From Kordiimonas pumila (lineage in GTDB: Bacteria; Pseudomonadota; Alphaproteobacteria; Sphingomonadales; Kordiimonadaceae): a stretch of 64,000 nucleotides of DNA. Shown here in pieces: positions 35,533 through 45,776 of the stretch. Under the pieces are notes generated by a model that saw only the letters and a program-made list of their open reading frames with translations, made no database searches and was not told where the DNA came from. The position numbers and the translations under genes were made by a program. The stretch lies in the NCBI RefSeq assembly GCF_015240255.1, contig NZ_CP061205.1, forward strand, positions 124,001 through 188,000, written 5' to 3'. How positions within the stretch are numbered: the first letter of the stretch is position 1; the number at the start of each line of letters is the position of its first letter.

Positions 35533-35686
35533 AAAGGTCTCTCATGCATATAAAGGGCGCCATTAAACTCTAACAGCTATAGCCATACACGAGGTGTTTT
35601 CGATAAACAATTTTTACCAAGCCATTCTGAGAAAAACTTGAGAGCCAAATGAATTACAATAGAATATGATAAACAGTCAGATCGTT

Positions 35687-37066
35687 TTACGACCGTAAAC
35701 CCGTTGCTAAAATAGCAAGAATAGCAAACGGCAAGAGCCATTTGGCTAAAAAACGCCAGACACGAAATACCCTGTGCTCTGTGGTAAAACCAAGTATTTT
35801 GGCAGAGGCCTGCCGCGACATAAACCAGCCAACAAAAATAGCCATGAGGGCTGCGCCAATGGGCAACCCGATTGTAGAAGCTATAATATTGAAAGCATCA
35901 AAGAAGGTTGCTGTTTCAAAACCCGGAATAAATGCCAAAGGATAAAAATCCGCCGCCACGTTGAAAGATATAATAGTGGTAAGACCAAGCACCCAGCACA
36001 AAGCAGCAGAAATACCTATCGACTTGGGGCGTGAAATTCCTTGGTTCCGTCCAATCGCAACAAAGACCTCAAACCCCCCAATGGAAGATGTCAGCGCAGC
36101 GACGGCAAGAAGGGTAAAAAAAGCAAGCGTTAAAAGCCCACCGCCAAAGCCACCTAAAACCGTTGGCATCGTGATAAACACAAGACCGGGCCCCTCTGAC
36201 GGGGAAAAATCGAATAAAAAGACAAATGGGAAAATGGCAAGGCCTGCAAGAAGCGCAACGATTGTGTCTGAAATGCAGATAATGGTGGCTGATTTTGCAA
36301 TGTTGATTCCCTTAGGCAAATAAGCCGAATATGTTAGTAAGGCCGCCATCCCCACCCCGACAGAGAAGAAAGCCTGACCCACAGCATTAATAACCGTAAA
36401 GCCGGTTACTTTGCTAAAGTCAGGTTTGAACAAAAACGCCAAGCTTTGCTCCATATCGCCAACCACAAGGCCGTAGCCAGCAAGGCCAACCAGCAGAATA
36501 AAAAGCGCAGGCATCAGTATTTTAGCGGCTTTTTCAATTCCACTGTTAACGCCCCTTATAACGACGCCTGCATTTAATAGAATAAAAACAGTATTCCAAA
36601 ATATTAACAAGCTGGGCTTGGCTAAGAGCTGCTGAAATATAGTAGCTGATGCGGTATTTTCTATGTCGGCCAGTTCACCACTCACGGAAAGATAAATATA
36701 ATGAAGCGTCCAGCCACCAACCACACAGTAAGCCGCTATTATAAGAAAACCGGTTATCACAGCTAAATGGCCCACAAGGGACCATTGGCTGTTTAAGCCA
36801 TCTTTCATGGCAATCGTCTTGAAGGATCTTGCTGGTGTGCTCCCCCCTCTCTTGCCGATAACCATTTCAGCCATAACAATGGGAATACCAATGGCAAACA
36901 CACAAACGATATATATCAGAACAAACGCACCACCCCCATTTTCCCCTGCAAGATAGGGAAATCGCCAAATGTTACCAAGACCAACTGAAAAGCCTATAGT
37001 GGCGAGCAGAAACCCGAATCGGGAGGACCATTGAGGGCTTGGTTCAGTTTTGGATATGCTGTTCAT
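35687..37066 (-). CDS. neurotransmitter:sodium symporter (NSS) family transporter
   Basis: A second LeuT-type sodium-coupled amino-acid carrier (459 residues, 11-12 membrane helices). The first helix carries SRFGFLLATIGFSVGLGN then IWRFPYLAGENGGGAF (about 14-49), and IPIVMAEMVIGKRGG follows. It is the last gene of an operon with indolepyruvate ferredoxin oxidoreductase and an amino-acid dehydrogenase (35 bases after the dehydrogenase), so an aromatic or branched-chain amino acid is the likely cargo; bacterial members such as TnaT carry tryptophan. The match to the symporter at 10478 is clear but partial, so the two probably carry different substrates. Confidence 0.94.
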   Translation of the reverse strand: MNSISKTEPSPQWSSRFGFLLATIGFSVGLGNIWRFPYLAGENGGGAFVLIYIVCVFAIGIPIVMAEMVIGKRGGSTPARSFKTIAMKDGLNSQWSLVGHLAVITGFLIIAAYCVVGGWTLHYIYLSVSGELADIENTASATIFQQLLAKPSLLIFWNTVFILLNAGVVIRGVNSGIEKAAKILMPALFILLVGLAGYGLVVGDMEQSLAFLFKPDFSKVTGFTVINAVGQAFFSVGVGMAALLTYSAYLPKGINIAKSATIICISDTIVALLAGLAIFPFVFLFDFSPSEGPGLVFITMPTVLGGFGGGLLTLAFFTLLAVAALTSSIGGFEVFVAIGRNQGISRPKSIGISAALCWVLGLTTIISFNVAADFYPLAFIPGFETATFFDAFNIIASTIGLPIGAALMAIFVGWFMSRQASAKILGFTTEHRVFRVWRFLAKWLLPFAILAILATGLRS

Positions 37067-37101
37067 TATTGCCTCACTTGTGAGTGGTTGAGCAAAAAAC
37101 C

Positions 37102-38136
37102 TTATTCTTGCAGCAAGGCTTGTTTGTCTTTTAGTCGATCGAGTGCAATCTGTGTGCCGATGCGAATTGACGAACAGTTTTCAGCGGCTGCGCGTGTGAG
37201 AATTTCCAATGCCGTATCATATGTTTTTGCGAGATAAAGTTCTGGGTCTGTATCCATAATATCTGATGTTACACCTTTAATAACACCACCAGAAGACGCA
37301 AGAAAATCAGGCACATAGAGTATTTTATACGACACAAGCAGGTCACTGACACCAGAGTTGAAAAGCTGATTGTTCGCACCACCGCAAATTGCCCATGCTT
37401 TTAATTGGGGAATAAGGTCCGGAGTTATAACGCCGCCAATGGCACACGGTGAAATAATGTCTGCCTCAGCTGTCAGAATAGTATCTGGATCAATAACAGT
37501 AGCCCCAATTTCATCGGCCAACTGCCTTGCTTGCGCGTCATTGATATCAGCAACAAGGACATTTGCCCCAGCTTCCGCAAGCAGGCGTGCCACAGCTGCA
37601 CCAATAAGGCCGCAACCCTGAACCGCAACCGTAATGTCAGCAAGTGTCTGGTTGTTGCCTTTTGCAGCAAGACAAGCACGAATACCATTAACAACAGTGA
37701 TACCTGTAGCAACACCAAGATCAGAACCTGCCGTGTTTACATACTGCGTAGTTTCCGCAACGTGCATCAGGTCTTGCTGCGTAGTGCCAAGGTCACCGGC
37801 ACACATATAGCTACCACCCAATTCCTCTACAAATTCACCAAACTTCCGGAAAGCGGCTGCGCGGTCCATACCGTCATGGTCAAGTATAACTGACTTACCA
37901 CCACCGAATGGAACACCGGCAATTGAGCACTTGAGTGTCATGGCGGATGCAAGTTTCTGAACGTCCTGCATCGCTTCCTCTGTGCTTTTATAGCGCTTTG
38001 TCCTGATGCCGCCACACGCTAAACCATATGTAAGGTTATCAAGGGCAATGATAGCTTTCAATCCTGTCGGCTTGTCTCGAAGCACCAACAACCGGTGTGC
38101 GTTTGCCGTGTCCATATCATCAAAAATATCCGTCAT
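37102..38136 (-). CDS. Glu/Leu/Phe/Val family amino-acid dehydrogenase
   Basis: A 344-residue NAD(P)-dependent oxidative deaminase that turns an L-amino acid into its 2-oxo acid and ammonia. Key segments are ALDNLTYGLACGGIR (glycine-rich substrate region, about 31-45), VPFGGGKSVI with the catalytic-site lysine (about 75-84), CAGDLGTTQQDL, and the NAD-binding VQGCGLIGAAVARLLAEAG (about 170-188). Leucine and phenylalanine dehydrogenases share this size. Coupling with an indolepyruvate ferredoxin oxidoreductase 11 bases upstream suggests an aromatic amino acid (Phe, Tyr or Trp) as substrate, feeding arylpyruvates to that enzyme. Confidence 0.92.
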   Translation of the reverse strand: MTDIFDDMDTANAHRLLVLRDKPTGLKAIIALDNLTYGLACGGIRTKRYKSTEEAMQDVQKLASAMTLKCSIAGVPFGGGKSVILDHDGMDRAAAFRKFGEFVEELGGSYMCAGDLGTTQQDLMHVAETTQYVNTAGSDLGVATGITVVNGIRACLAAKGNNQTLADITVAVQGCGLIGAAVARLLAEAGANVLVADINDAQARQLADEIGATVIDPDTILTAEADIISPCAIGGVITPDLIPQLKAWAICGGANNQLFNSGVSDLLVSYKILYVPDFLASSGGVIKGVTSDIMDTDPELYLAKTYDTALEILTRAAAENCSSIRIGTQIALDRLKDKQALLQE

Positions 38137-38147
38137 ATTACTCTCTT

Positions 38148-41100
38148 TTACTCAAGTGAATGATCTTTATTGGGGAGCAAATAGGCATCAAGAGCCGCTT
38201 TGCGTTTTTGTTCGTATTCTTTAATGGCGGCAAGCTTCACATGGCCAAAGCCACGAATATCATTCGGCAAGCTGGCAATCTCCACAGCACTTGCAAGGTT
38301 CTCTGGTGTCAGGCTTACCAGTATGTTCGTGATCATGGCTTGATAGTCACGGATCAGTTGCCGTTCCTGCTTTCTTTCACTGGTATAGCCAAACACGTCA
38401 AAGGCGGTACCGCGCAGTAGTTTTAAGGGGGCCAGCAGTTTAAAAAGGGGCAACACCCACCCACCGTATTCCTTTTTCAAAGGTAAACCGGTAGCAGCAT
38501 CTTTTTTTGCAAAAAGTGGCGGCGCCAGATTGAAGCGTAATTTGGTTTTTCCTGTAAACTGCTTTTGCAAATCAGCCTTGAAATGGGCAGAACTATAAAG
38601 CCGGGCAACTTCATACTCGTCTTTATATGCCATCAATTTGCCAAGCTGACGGGCAACTGTATGGGACAGATCTATGCTATCTGGTTGAACAGCTCTCTCC
38701 CGCGCACACACAGTGTCCACAAATTTACTGTATGACTGGGCATAGTGCGTGTCCTGATATTCGGTTAGCAGCTTTTCATAGGTATGCCGTGTGGTTTGAA
38801 GGTTAGGCTTGTCTACCTCTGTTGTTTCAACAAGGTGCAGGGATTTTAAATACGCCGGGTCTGCAATAATCCGCCTGCCTGTGTAGAAAGCCGCTTTGTT
38901 GGTTTCAACAGCCACATTATTTAACACAATCGCAGCCTCAATTGCCTCAAGGGAAAGAGGCACCAGGCCTTGCTGGAATGCGGCGCCAAATAAAATGATG
39001 TTAGACAGAATGGCATTGCCAAAAAGCTGTTCAGCAACGGCTGTTGCATCAAACGTGGTGTCCCTATCAGGGGTGGTTGCCTTTTCAATTCGCGCCAAAG
39101 CTTTGGCCATGCCCATATCAAGGTCGCGCAGTACCTGAAAGGCCGCAACCGGAACAGCATGCGTGTTTAAAACGGTTTTTGTAGAAGGCTTGTATGTTTT
39201 TACAGCGTCATCTGAGGCCGCAACCAGCAGGTCGCAGCCGATGACAGCATCGGCGCTGGCTATACCAATACGGGTTGAGTTTAAAGCGCTGTTCGTTTCT
39301 GCTAGGCGAACGTGGCTCATTACGGCACCGTTCTTCTGGCTTAGGCCCGTTAGGTCAAGCAGGGAGCATGATTTAGCCATCAGGTGCGCAGCCATGCCAA
39401 TAATCGCACCAATGGTGACAACACCTGTGCCACCAATCCCGGTGACAAGAAGGTTATAGGTCCCTTCAATAGTATTTGCCGCAGGGGCGGGAATAGAGGG
39501 GCCTACATCAAGGTTTGCTGATTTTCTGCTGCCTGCTTTCTCTATATCACCACCCAGAACTGTAACAAAAGACGGGCAAAAGCCATCAACACAGCTATAA
39601 TCTTTATTACAGCTGCTTTGATCAATGCGCCGTTTTGTGCCAAGGGGTGTTGGCTCCGGGTAAAGGCTAACGCAGTTTGAAGCCTTACCGCAATCACCAC
39701 AGCCTTCGCATACAGCGGTATTAATAAAATAACGTTTTTGAGGGTCAGGCAATTTGCCGCGTTTGCGACGACGACGTTTTTCAGCTGCACATGTTTGTTC
39801 ATAAATAAGGGCCGTGACGCCGGGTATTTCTTGAAAGTCTTTTTCGATCTTTAGCAGGTCACGCCGGTCATAAACATTAAGGTTTTTTGGAAAACTGCTA
39901 AGGTCTTTATACTGTTTAATATTATCTGTAATGACAGCAAGTTTACCAACACCCTCTGCGGCAAGTTGCCGGGCAATACCTGCAACAGTTTGTTCGCCGT
40001 CAATAGGCTGCCCGCCGGTCATGGCGACGGCATCATTAAACAGTATCTTGTATGTGATATTGGCTTTTGCAGCAACGGCAGCCCGGATAGCAAGCAACCC
40101 GGAATGAAAATACGTACCATCCCCAAGGTTTTGAAATACGTGCGGGCGGTCCACAAAAGGTGCCATGCCAATCCAGTTTGTACCCTCGCCGCCCATTTGG
40201 GTTGGCCTTGCTGTTGGGCGATCTGGCATACGGGCTGCCATAGTGTGGCACCCAATACCTGCAAGAGCTATGCTGCCGTCTGGTATTTTTGTTGACCGAT
40301 TATGCGGACAGCCAGAACAAAAAGCAGGGGTACGTGGTACAATTGTACCCGGGTTTCTGGCAAGGCCCTGTTCCAGCTTTTCAAGCCGGTCAAGCTGCTC
40401 CTTATGCCGGGCCTCCAGAAGGTTATGAGCCATCATGCGGCTTATAATGGCACCACGAACAACTGTAGGAGATAGCTCACCACCTGTTGGCAGTAGAGGG
40501 TTGTTTTCAAGGTCTCGTTTGCCAGTAAGGCGTGGACGGTTTTGTTCCGGCAAATTAAAAAGCGCCTGCGTAACCTGCGGTTCAACAAAGGCTGCCTTTT
40601 CTTCAACAACCAGCACTTCCTCATATCCTGTAGCAAACTGCCTGATACCATCATCATCAAGCGGCCATGACATGCGCACAATATAAAGGCCAATGCCGAT
40701 ATCTTCAGCCTCTTCTTTAGTGATACGCAAATCAGAAAACGCTTGCATAACATCGCCGTAAGCTTTGCCAACAGTGATAAGGGCTAATTTTTTCTTCTTG
40801 GGTTCAAAAAAGGGGATGTTGATCGCATTCGCATGACCAAAAGCCCGAGCTGCTGGCACACGGTGTTGCAGAACAGCGTGTTCTTCCTGAACAGGCAATA
40901 GCTGTACGCTCGGCTGCCTGTATAGTGGGTCGATTAAATCCGCAGGGGTTTTAAAGGTGGCGTCTGCAAATGAAAACTCAACAGTACCTGAACTTTCAAC
41001 AGTTTCGGTCAGGCACTTGAAGCCTGTCCACAAACCGGTTGCCCGCGACATCGCCCAACCAAAAAGACCAAGCTTTAAATAGTCGCCACTACCTGTCGGA

Positions 41101-41633
41101 TTAAGAACAGGCATATGGAATGAACTAAGAGCTTGCTCTGACTGGAAGGCAAGCGTAGATGATTTTCCGCCGTGATCATCCCCTGCTAAAACCAGCACAC
41201 CCCCATGTGAGGATGTTCCAAAAATATTGCCGTGCTTTAAGGCATCCCCTGCGCGGTCCACCCCAGGGCCTTTGCCGTACCACATAGAAAAAACACCATC
41301 GTAGCGGGGCGATACATCAAGAATATTTGCCTGCTGCGACCCCAGAACTGAGGTTGCAGCACTTTCTTCATTCAGGCCGGGCTGGAAAATAATACCATGA
41401 TCACTAAGATGGCTTTTTGCTGACCAAAGAGCCGAATCAAAATTGCCAAGGGGGGACCCCCTGTATCCTGATATAAAGCCAGCTGTGTTAAGGCCTGCTT
41501 GCTGGTCAAGTTGATGCTGCAAAAGCGGAAGCTTAACAAGGGCTTGCACGCCTGTCAGGAACAGCTTTCCTTCACTGCGGTCATATTTGTCTTGCAATTT
41601 CCATTCAAGAAGGGAGGGGGTAATTTCAGTCAT
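38148..41633 (-). CDS. indolepyruvate ferredoxin oxidoreductase, alpha-beta fusion
   Basis: A 1161-residue fused enzyme that oxidatively decarboxylates arylpyruvates to arylacetyl-CoA, reducing ferredoxin. In order it has an N-terminal pyrimidine-binding transketolase-like domain (FLTGVQALVKLPL near 25, then GYRGSPLG), a TPP-binding domain with CSGCPHNRS near 445 and GEGTNWIGMAPF, a 4Fe-4S region (CEGCGDCGKASNC near 650), and the gamma domain (TGIGGTGVVTIGAIIGMAA near 740). This single-chain form is common in Proteobacteria. It is the first gene of the operon. Given the dehydrogenase and symporter behind it, the operon can import, deaminate and oxidise aromatic amino acids. Confidence 0.94.
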   Translation of the reverse strand: MTEITPSLLEWKLQDKYDRSEGKLFLTGVQALVKLPLLQHQLDQQAGLNTAGFISGYRGSPLGNFDSALWSAKSHLSDHGIIFQPGLNEESAATSVLGSQQANILDVSPRYDGVFSMWYGKGPGVDRAGDALKHGNIFGTSSHGGVLVLAGDDHGGKSSTLAFQSEQALSSFHMPVLNPTGSGDYLKLGLFGWAMSRATGLWTGFKCLTETVESSGTVEFSFADATFKTPADLIDPLYRQPSVQLLPVQEEHAVLQHRVPAARAFGHANAINIPFFEPKKKKLALITVGKAYGDVMQAFSDLRITKEEAEDIGIGLYIVRMSWPLDDDGIRQFATGYEEVLVVEEKAAFVEPQVTQALFNLPEQNRPRLTGKRDLENNPLLPTGGELSPTVVRGAIISRMMAHNLLEARHKEQLDRLEKLEQGLARNPGTIVPRTPAFCSGCPHNRSTKIPDGSIALAGIGCHTMAARMPDRPTARPTQMGGEGTNWIGMAPFVDRPHVFQNLGDGTYFHSGLLAIRAAVAAKANITYKILFNDAVAMTGGQPIDGEQTVAGIARQLAAEGVGKLAVITDNIKQYKDLSSFPKNLNVYDRRDLLKIEKDFQEIPGVTALIYEQTCAAEKRRRRKRGKLPDPQKRYFINTAVCEGCGDCGKASNCVSLYPEPTPLGTKRRIDQSSCNKDYSCVDGFCPSFVTVLGGDIEKAGSRKSANLDVGPSIPAPAANTIEGTYNLLVTGIGGTGVVTIGAIIGMAAHLMAKSCSLLDLTGLSQKNGAVMSHVRLAETNSALNSTRIGIASADAVIGCDLLVAASDDAVKTYKPSTKTVLNTHAVPVAAFQVLRDLDMGMAKALARIEKATTPDRDTTFDATAVAEQLFGNAILSNIILFGAAFQQGLVPLSLEAIEAAIVLNNVAVETNKAAFYTGRRIIADPAYLKSLHLVETTEVDKPNLQTTRHTYEKLLTEYQDTHYAQSYSKFVDTVCARERAVQPDSIDLSHTVARQLGKLMAYKDEYEVARLYSSAHFKADLQKQFTGKTKLRFNLAPPLFAKKDAATGLPLKKEYGGWVLPLFKLLAPLKLLRGTAFDVFGYTSERKQERQLIRDYQAMITNILVSLTPENLASAVEIASLPNDIRGFGHVKLAAIKEYEQKRKAALDAYLLPNKDHSLE

Positions 41634-41801
41634 CCTGATCCTGTATCATTATAAATCTTGTTAGCCCTTCATGTGTCAGGCGCCGTTCTGCTGCACCCTT
41701 TACGGCGACCAGAATACAAGTACTTTGCTTAGCTGTTTTGCGTAAGTAAAGAAAAATTTTCAAAATTAGAAAATTATATTACTAATATGGTTATTAATTG
41801 T

Positions 41802-41807
41802 TATAAT
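41802..41807 (+). promoter_or_regulatory. possible -10 element for amidohydrolase gene
   Basis: TATAAT (41802-41807) with a weak TTACTA at 41779-41784 (17-base spacing) lies 86 bases upstream of the amidohydrolase ATG in a very AT-rich stretch. The -35 match is poor. Confidence 0.3.
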
Positions 41808-41893
41808 GATAATAATTCCACCCTTACGAAAGGGAATGGCATTGATCTTTGAAACACTCAAAAATACTCTGGGAACGATAGAGGGGATACACG

Positions 41894-43147
41894 ATGAAAT
41901 ACCTACCAGCGTTTATGGCAGCGATGACCTGTTCTATCGGCTTAACAATGGCTGCGACTGCAGAAACGACAGTTATCCATGCTGGTCATTTGATTGCTGA
42001 GCCGGGAAAACCTGAGGTTATTAATAAATCTATTATAATCGAAGATGGTGTGATTAAGGATATTAAGGATGGCTTTGTAGAAGGCGATACCCTGATTGAT
42101 TTAAAAGATGCTTGGGTAATGCCTGGGCTTATTGATATGCACACCCATATTACTGGCGTGCTTAACTTAGCAGAACCTACTGCACCACAAATTGCCTATG
42201 CTTATATTGCCCCACCCGCACAGCAAGTACTGAAAATGATCCCACGAGTGAAATCACTTTTAATGAACGGTTTTACAACTGTCCGTGTTTTGGGTGACCA
42301 GTCTGGTACCGCGTATTATTTACGGGATGCTATTAATGAAGGCGCCGTCGAAGGCCCCCGTATGTATGTGGCAGAAGTACAGGTTGCGGTTGACGGCGGC
42401 GACATGGACCCATCCAACTGGGATGTGCGCCACGAGGTGGAACCTTTTGTCAGCAATCGGGCCAGTTGTACTGGGGTGGTTGAGTGCACCAAGGTTGTTA
42501 GGTTGGAGGTTCGCCGCGGCGCTGATGTGATCAAGCTTCGTCAAGCAGGTTTGCCCGCTGAAGACCCTAATGTGGCGATGGTTGAAACACCGGAGGAAAT
42601 AAAGGCAATTGTTGATACTGCCCACCAACTAAACAGGAGGGTGGCTGCGCATGTGGTCGGTTCACCTGACTATTTGCATATGGTTATTGAGGCGGGTGTC
42701 GATACCATTGAGCACGGCCCTGTTGATGACACATCAATTAAACTTATGAAAAAACATGGCACGTCTTACACTCCAACATTACTCGCCGGTAAAATGATTC
42801 AATATCGTTTTGAAGATGGTCAGGCCGGTGTTGCCAAAGCTTATAAGGCTGGCGTCCCTATTATCTTTGGCTCCGACCTTGGCATTATGAGCACAGACAA
42901 GGTTCATGAAGAATTTGGATTGCTGGCAGGGGCCGGGATGCCGCCTCAAGAAGTACTAAAAGCAGCCACCGTAAATGCCGCAGCAGCACTTGGGCGCGCA
43001 AAAGACCTTGGTGTTATCGCCATTGGTGCAAGCGCTGACATTATTGCTATGCCTGTAAACCCTGTATCCAACATTGAGCAAGTCGGCGAACCCGGCAAAG
43101 TTACCTTTGTGATGAAAGAGGGCACTGTTTTTAAAGGCGCTAAATAA
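41894..43147 (+). CDS. periplasmic metal-dependent amidohydrolase
   Basis: A 417-residue amidohydrolase of the same branch as the gene at 13887. The Sec signal MKYLPAFMAAMTCSIGLTMA exports it. Metal-site residues are complete: GLIDMHTHITG, the lysine in ADVIKLRQAG, VAAHVVGSP, DTIEHGPVDD and IIFGSDLGI. GAGGGG lies 7 bases before the ATG. The next gene downstream, 297 bases on, is a TonB-dependent receptor, repeating the receptor-plus-secreted-amidohydrolase pairing seen at 13887-17504. It probably hydrolyses an N-acyl or peptide-like bond in the material the receptor imports. Confidence 0.93.
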   Translation: MKYLPAFMAAMTCSIGLTMAATAETTVIHAGHLIAEPGKPEVINKSIIIEDGVIKDIKDGFVEGDTLIDLKDAWVMPGLIDMHTHITGVLNLAEPTAPQIAYAYIAPPAQQVLKMIPRVKSLLMNGFTTVRVLGDQSGTAYYLRDAINEGAVEGPRMYVAEVQVAVDGGDMDPSNWDVRHEVEPFVSNRASCTGVVECTKVVRLEVRRGADVIKLRQAGLPAEDPNVAMVETPEEIKAIVDTAHQLNRRVAAHVVGSPDYLHMVIEAGVDTIEHGPVDDTSIKLMKKHGTSYTPTLLAGKMIQYRFEDGQAGVAKAYKAGVPIIFGSDLGIMSTDKVHEEFGLLAGAGMPPQEVLKAATVNAAAALGRAKDLGVIAIGASADIIAMPVNPVSNIEQVGEPGKVTFVMKEGTVFKGAK

Positions 43148-43444
43148 GTAAATAAGAGATAAACGGAAAGAGAGTATTAGGCCAAATAATAGAAATGAGA
43201 AAGATGCATGATGCACTTTGATGTTTCTATTTACATTTCCTTCTCAATGGCTTGATGCTCTCTTGTTATCTAATTATCAGTATTCAGAGTATGGCTGATT
43301 TGAACGTTATGTACCGTAGTTAAATATTAGAATTAATAATGTCTCCCGTTGTGGCCTCATAAATTTTTCAAAATCAGCAAAAAATATTGCTTTAAATGAA
43401 AAATATGGTTTAATGAGAAAATAATTAAATCAGGGAGGTTCAAT

Positions 43445-45676
43445 ATGTACGTTTCACAAAATAAAGCTATACACATAGCGCTAGCAGGCTCTGCGCTTGC
43501 ATCCATTCTGGCTATGCCGTCATACGGCATGGCTGCTCAGGGCAAGGCATCGGGGAGTGCTGAGTCGATGGAAATTGAGGAAATTATCATTACGGCAACC
43601 AAACGGCCGGAAGCTGTTAGAGATATTTCTGGTTCTGTTTCTGCGATCACAGGTTCTCAGATGGAGAAGATCGGCGCAGAAAGCATGTCAGATTATCTGA
43701 CCCGCACACCGGGAGTTGTCTTCAACGCTTCAACGCCGGGTAACTCTACCGTTGTTATCCGCGGTGTATCAACCACCACAGGCATCGACCAGGGGCAGGG
43801 AACAACAGGGTATTTTATAAATGAAGTGCCGCTGACAGACCCTTCTTATTCCATTGCAACACCGGACATTGATACCTTTGATGTGGAGAACGTGGCAGTA
43901 CTTAGGGGGCCACAAGGCACACTTTTTGGCTCGTCCTCTCTTGGCGGTGCGGTCAACTATAAAGCGGCAGAACCAAGCCTTGATGGCTGGGATATGCGCA
44001 TGCAAAGCACTATTCAAGACACAAAAGGCGGCGCTACCGGTTATACGGGTAAGGTGATGTTGAATGTCCCGCTTGTTGAAGACAAGCTCGCTGTTAGAGG
44101 TGTGTTTGTATATAGGAAAGATGCCGGTTTTATTGATAACATTGGCACAGGTGTAGATAATGCAAACCGTACACTTGTGCGCGGCGGTAGAGTGCAGGCT
44201 TTATGGCAGCCGAGCGAAGACACCAAGTTTACATATCTCTATCTTCAGCAAACCCAGAATACACGCGATAATGGCTACCAAAGCCCTGATATTGCAGACT
44301 TTATGCAAAAGAACACATTGCTGCCAGAGACTAGTAACTTTGGTACACTCATCCATAACCTTAGGATGGACCATGATTTCTCGTTTGCAACCCTCACGGC
44401 AACCGTAACCTCGCACCAAAAAACACAGGATACTATCGCAGATTATACGCCATCCTTTGGAGCCTTTTTTCCAGGAACTGAGCTGGTAACGGTTGCTCAA
44501 CCTGCCAAAAGTAAAGGGGAAACGTATGAAATTCGCCTTGCTTCAAACGGCGGTGAACGCTTTGACTATGTTGTTGGTGTCATGCATGACAATACGCACC
44601 AGTATATTAAAAATATTGCCGTTGCAGAAGATGGCGAAGCTATTGTTGAAGCAATTTACGGCCCTCTTTTTGGCGAAGGTATTGGCGCCCTTTCTGCGTC
44701 GGGTGGGCTTTTTCTAAATGCAAATTTAACTGGATTTGCAAAAGAGAGCGCACTATTTGGGGAGGGCACCTTTCACTTTAATGACCAATGGAAGGTAACT
44801 GTTGGGGGACGTTTATTTCACCAACAGATTAAAAGCCGTACTGTTTCGGATGGCTTTTATACCCTTTTTGTCGCTGGCGCACTTGAGTCAGATGTTGAGG
44901 GTACACAAAAAGCGACTGGGTTTAACCCAAAAGCCTCTCTCACATGGACACCGAATGATGACTTTATGTCTTATTTTCTGGTATCAAAAGGTTTCCGTTT
45001 TGGGGGACCAAATATTATACAGTCGACTCCTGCCACAGAGGTTCCTTTAAGCTATGATAGCGATTCTCTCATCAACTATGAACTGGGAACACGGTCAACT
45101 TTCCTTGATAAACGCCTACAACTTGATGCCACAGCCTTTTATATCGACTGGAGTGATATACAACTGCGCCTTAGAACACCAGAGCAGCTCAACTATGCAA
45201 CAAATGCTGGTAAGGCCAGAATTTACGGCCTTGAGGCAAGTGCATCATTTGTTGTGACCGAAGAATTAATGCTTTCAAGCAACGCTACATACCTGAACGC
45301 TAAGTTAGATGAAGACTTTAACCCAGGTGGCGGCGAGGCAATCGTACCCAAAGGCACCACATTACCAGGTGCTTCCAGATGGCAGGTGGCTAACACTCTG
45401 TCATATGACTGGGCAGAAAGTTCTCTTGAGCCAACCCTTGTGCTGGCACACCGTTACATTTCCTCAGCACCGGGCGGTTTGATCTCAGGCACACCTCAAG
45501 GCGGTTATAATATATTTGATGCGCGCGTTGGTGTTCAGTTTGGGCGTGTTGGTGTTACTGCCTTTGTGAATAATATTGGTAATTCACACGGCGTAACATC
45601 TGGAACGATTGATCCATTGCAACTTTATATTGTTCGGCCAAGAACAGTGGGCCTGACACTGAACTATAAACTTTAA
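43445..45676 (+). CDS. TonB-dependent receptor
   Basis: A 743-residue outer-membrane receptor: signal peptide (ending SYGMAAQG), TonB-box-like IEEIIITATKRPE (about 44-56), plug with VAVLRGPQGTLFGSSSLGG (about 152-170), and a barrel ending VGLTLNYKL. A very strong AGGGAGGT ribosome site precedes the ATG. It lies between the secreted amidohydrolase and an S33 peptidase on the same strand, which suggests a peptide-like or amide ligand. The 297-base gap before it holds no clear gene or terminator. Confidence 0.94.
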   Translation: MYVSQNKAIHIALAGSALASILAMPSYGMAAQGKASGSAESMEIEEIIITATKRPEAVRDISGSVSAITGSQMEKIGAESMSDYLTRTPGVVFNASTPGNSTVVIRGVSTTTGIDQGQGTTGYFINEVPLTDPSYSIATPDIDTFDVENVAVLRGPQGTLFGSSSLGGAVNYKAAEPSLDGWDMRMQSTIQDTKGGATGYTGKVMLNVPLVEDKLAVRGVFVYRKDAGFIDNIGTGVDNANRTLVRGGRVQALWQPSEDTKFTYLYLQQTQNTRDNGYQSPDIADFMQKNTLLPETSNFGTLIHNLRMDHDFSFATLTATVTSHQKTQDTIADYTPSFGAFFPGTELVTVAQPAKSKGETYEIRLASNGGERFDYVVGVMHDNTHQYIKNIAVAEDGEAIVEAIYGPLFGEGIGALSASGGLFLNANLTGFAKESALFGEGTFHFNDQWKVTVGGRLFHQQIKSRTVSDGFYTLFVAGALESDVEGTQKATGFNPKASLTWTPNDDFMSYFLVSKGFRFGGPNIIQSTPATEVPLSYDSDSLINYELGTRSTFLDKRLQLDATAFYIDWSDIQLRLRTPEQLNYATNAGKARIYGLEASASFVVTEELMLSSNATYLNAKLDEDFNPGGGEAIVPKGTTLPGASRWQVANTLSYDWAESSLEPTLVLAHRYISSAPGGLISGTPQGGYNIFDARVGVQFGRVGVTAFVNNIGNSHGVTSGTIDPLQLYIVRPRTVGLTLNYKL

Positions 45677-45715
45677 AGATAGGGTCATTAACCTGTTTTT
45701 ATAAAGCGCTCTCAA

Positions 45716-45750
45716 AAGGTTTTGGTCTGGTATAGCTGGGCCAAAACCTT
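45716..45750 (+). terminator. hairpin after receptor gene
   Basis: AAGGTTTTGG (45716-45725) and CCAAAACCTT (45741-45750) form a perfect 10-bp stem with a 15-base loop, 39 bases past the receptor stop and 26 bases before the next ATG. No T-run follows, so attenuation or mRNA processing are alternatives. Confidence 0.45.
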
Positions 45751-45776
45751 GGGCACTATAGGTTTAGGAGACAAAG

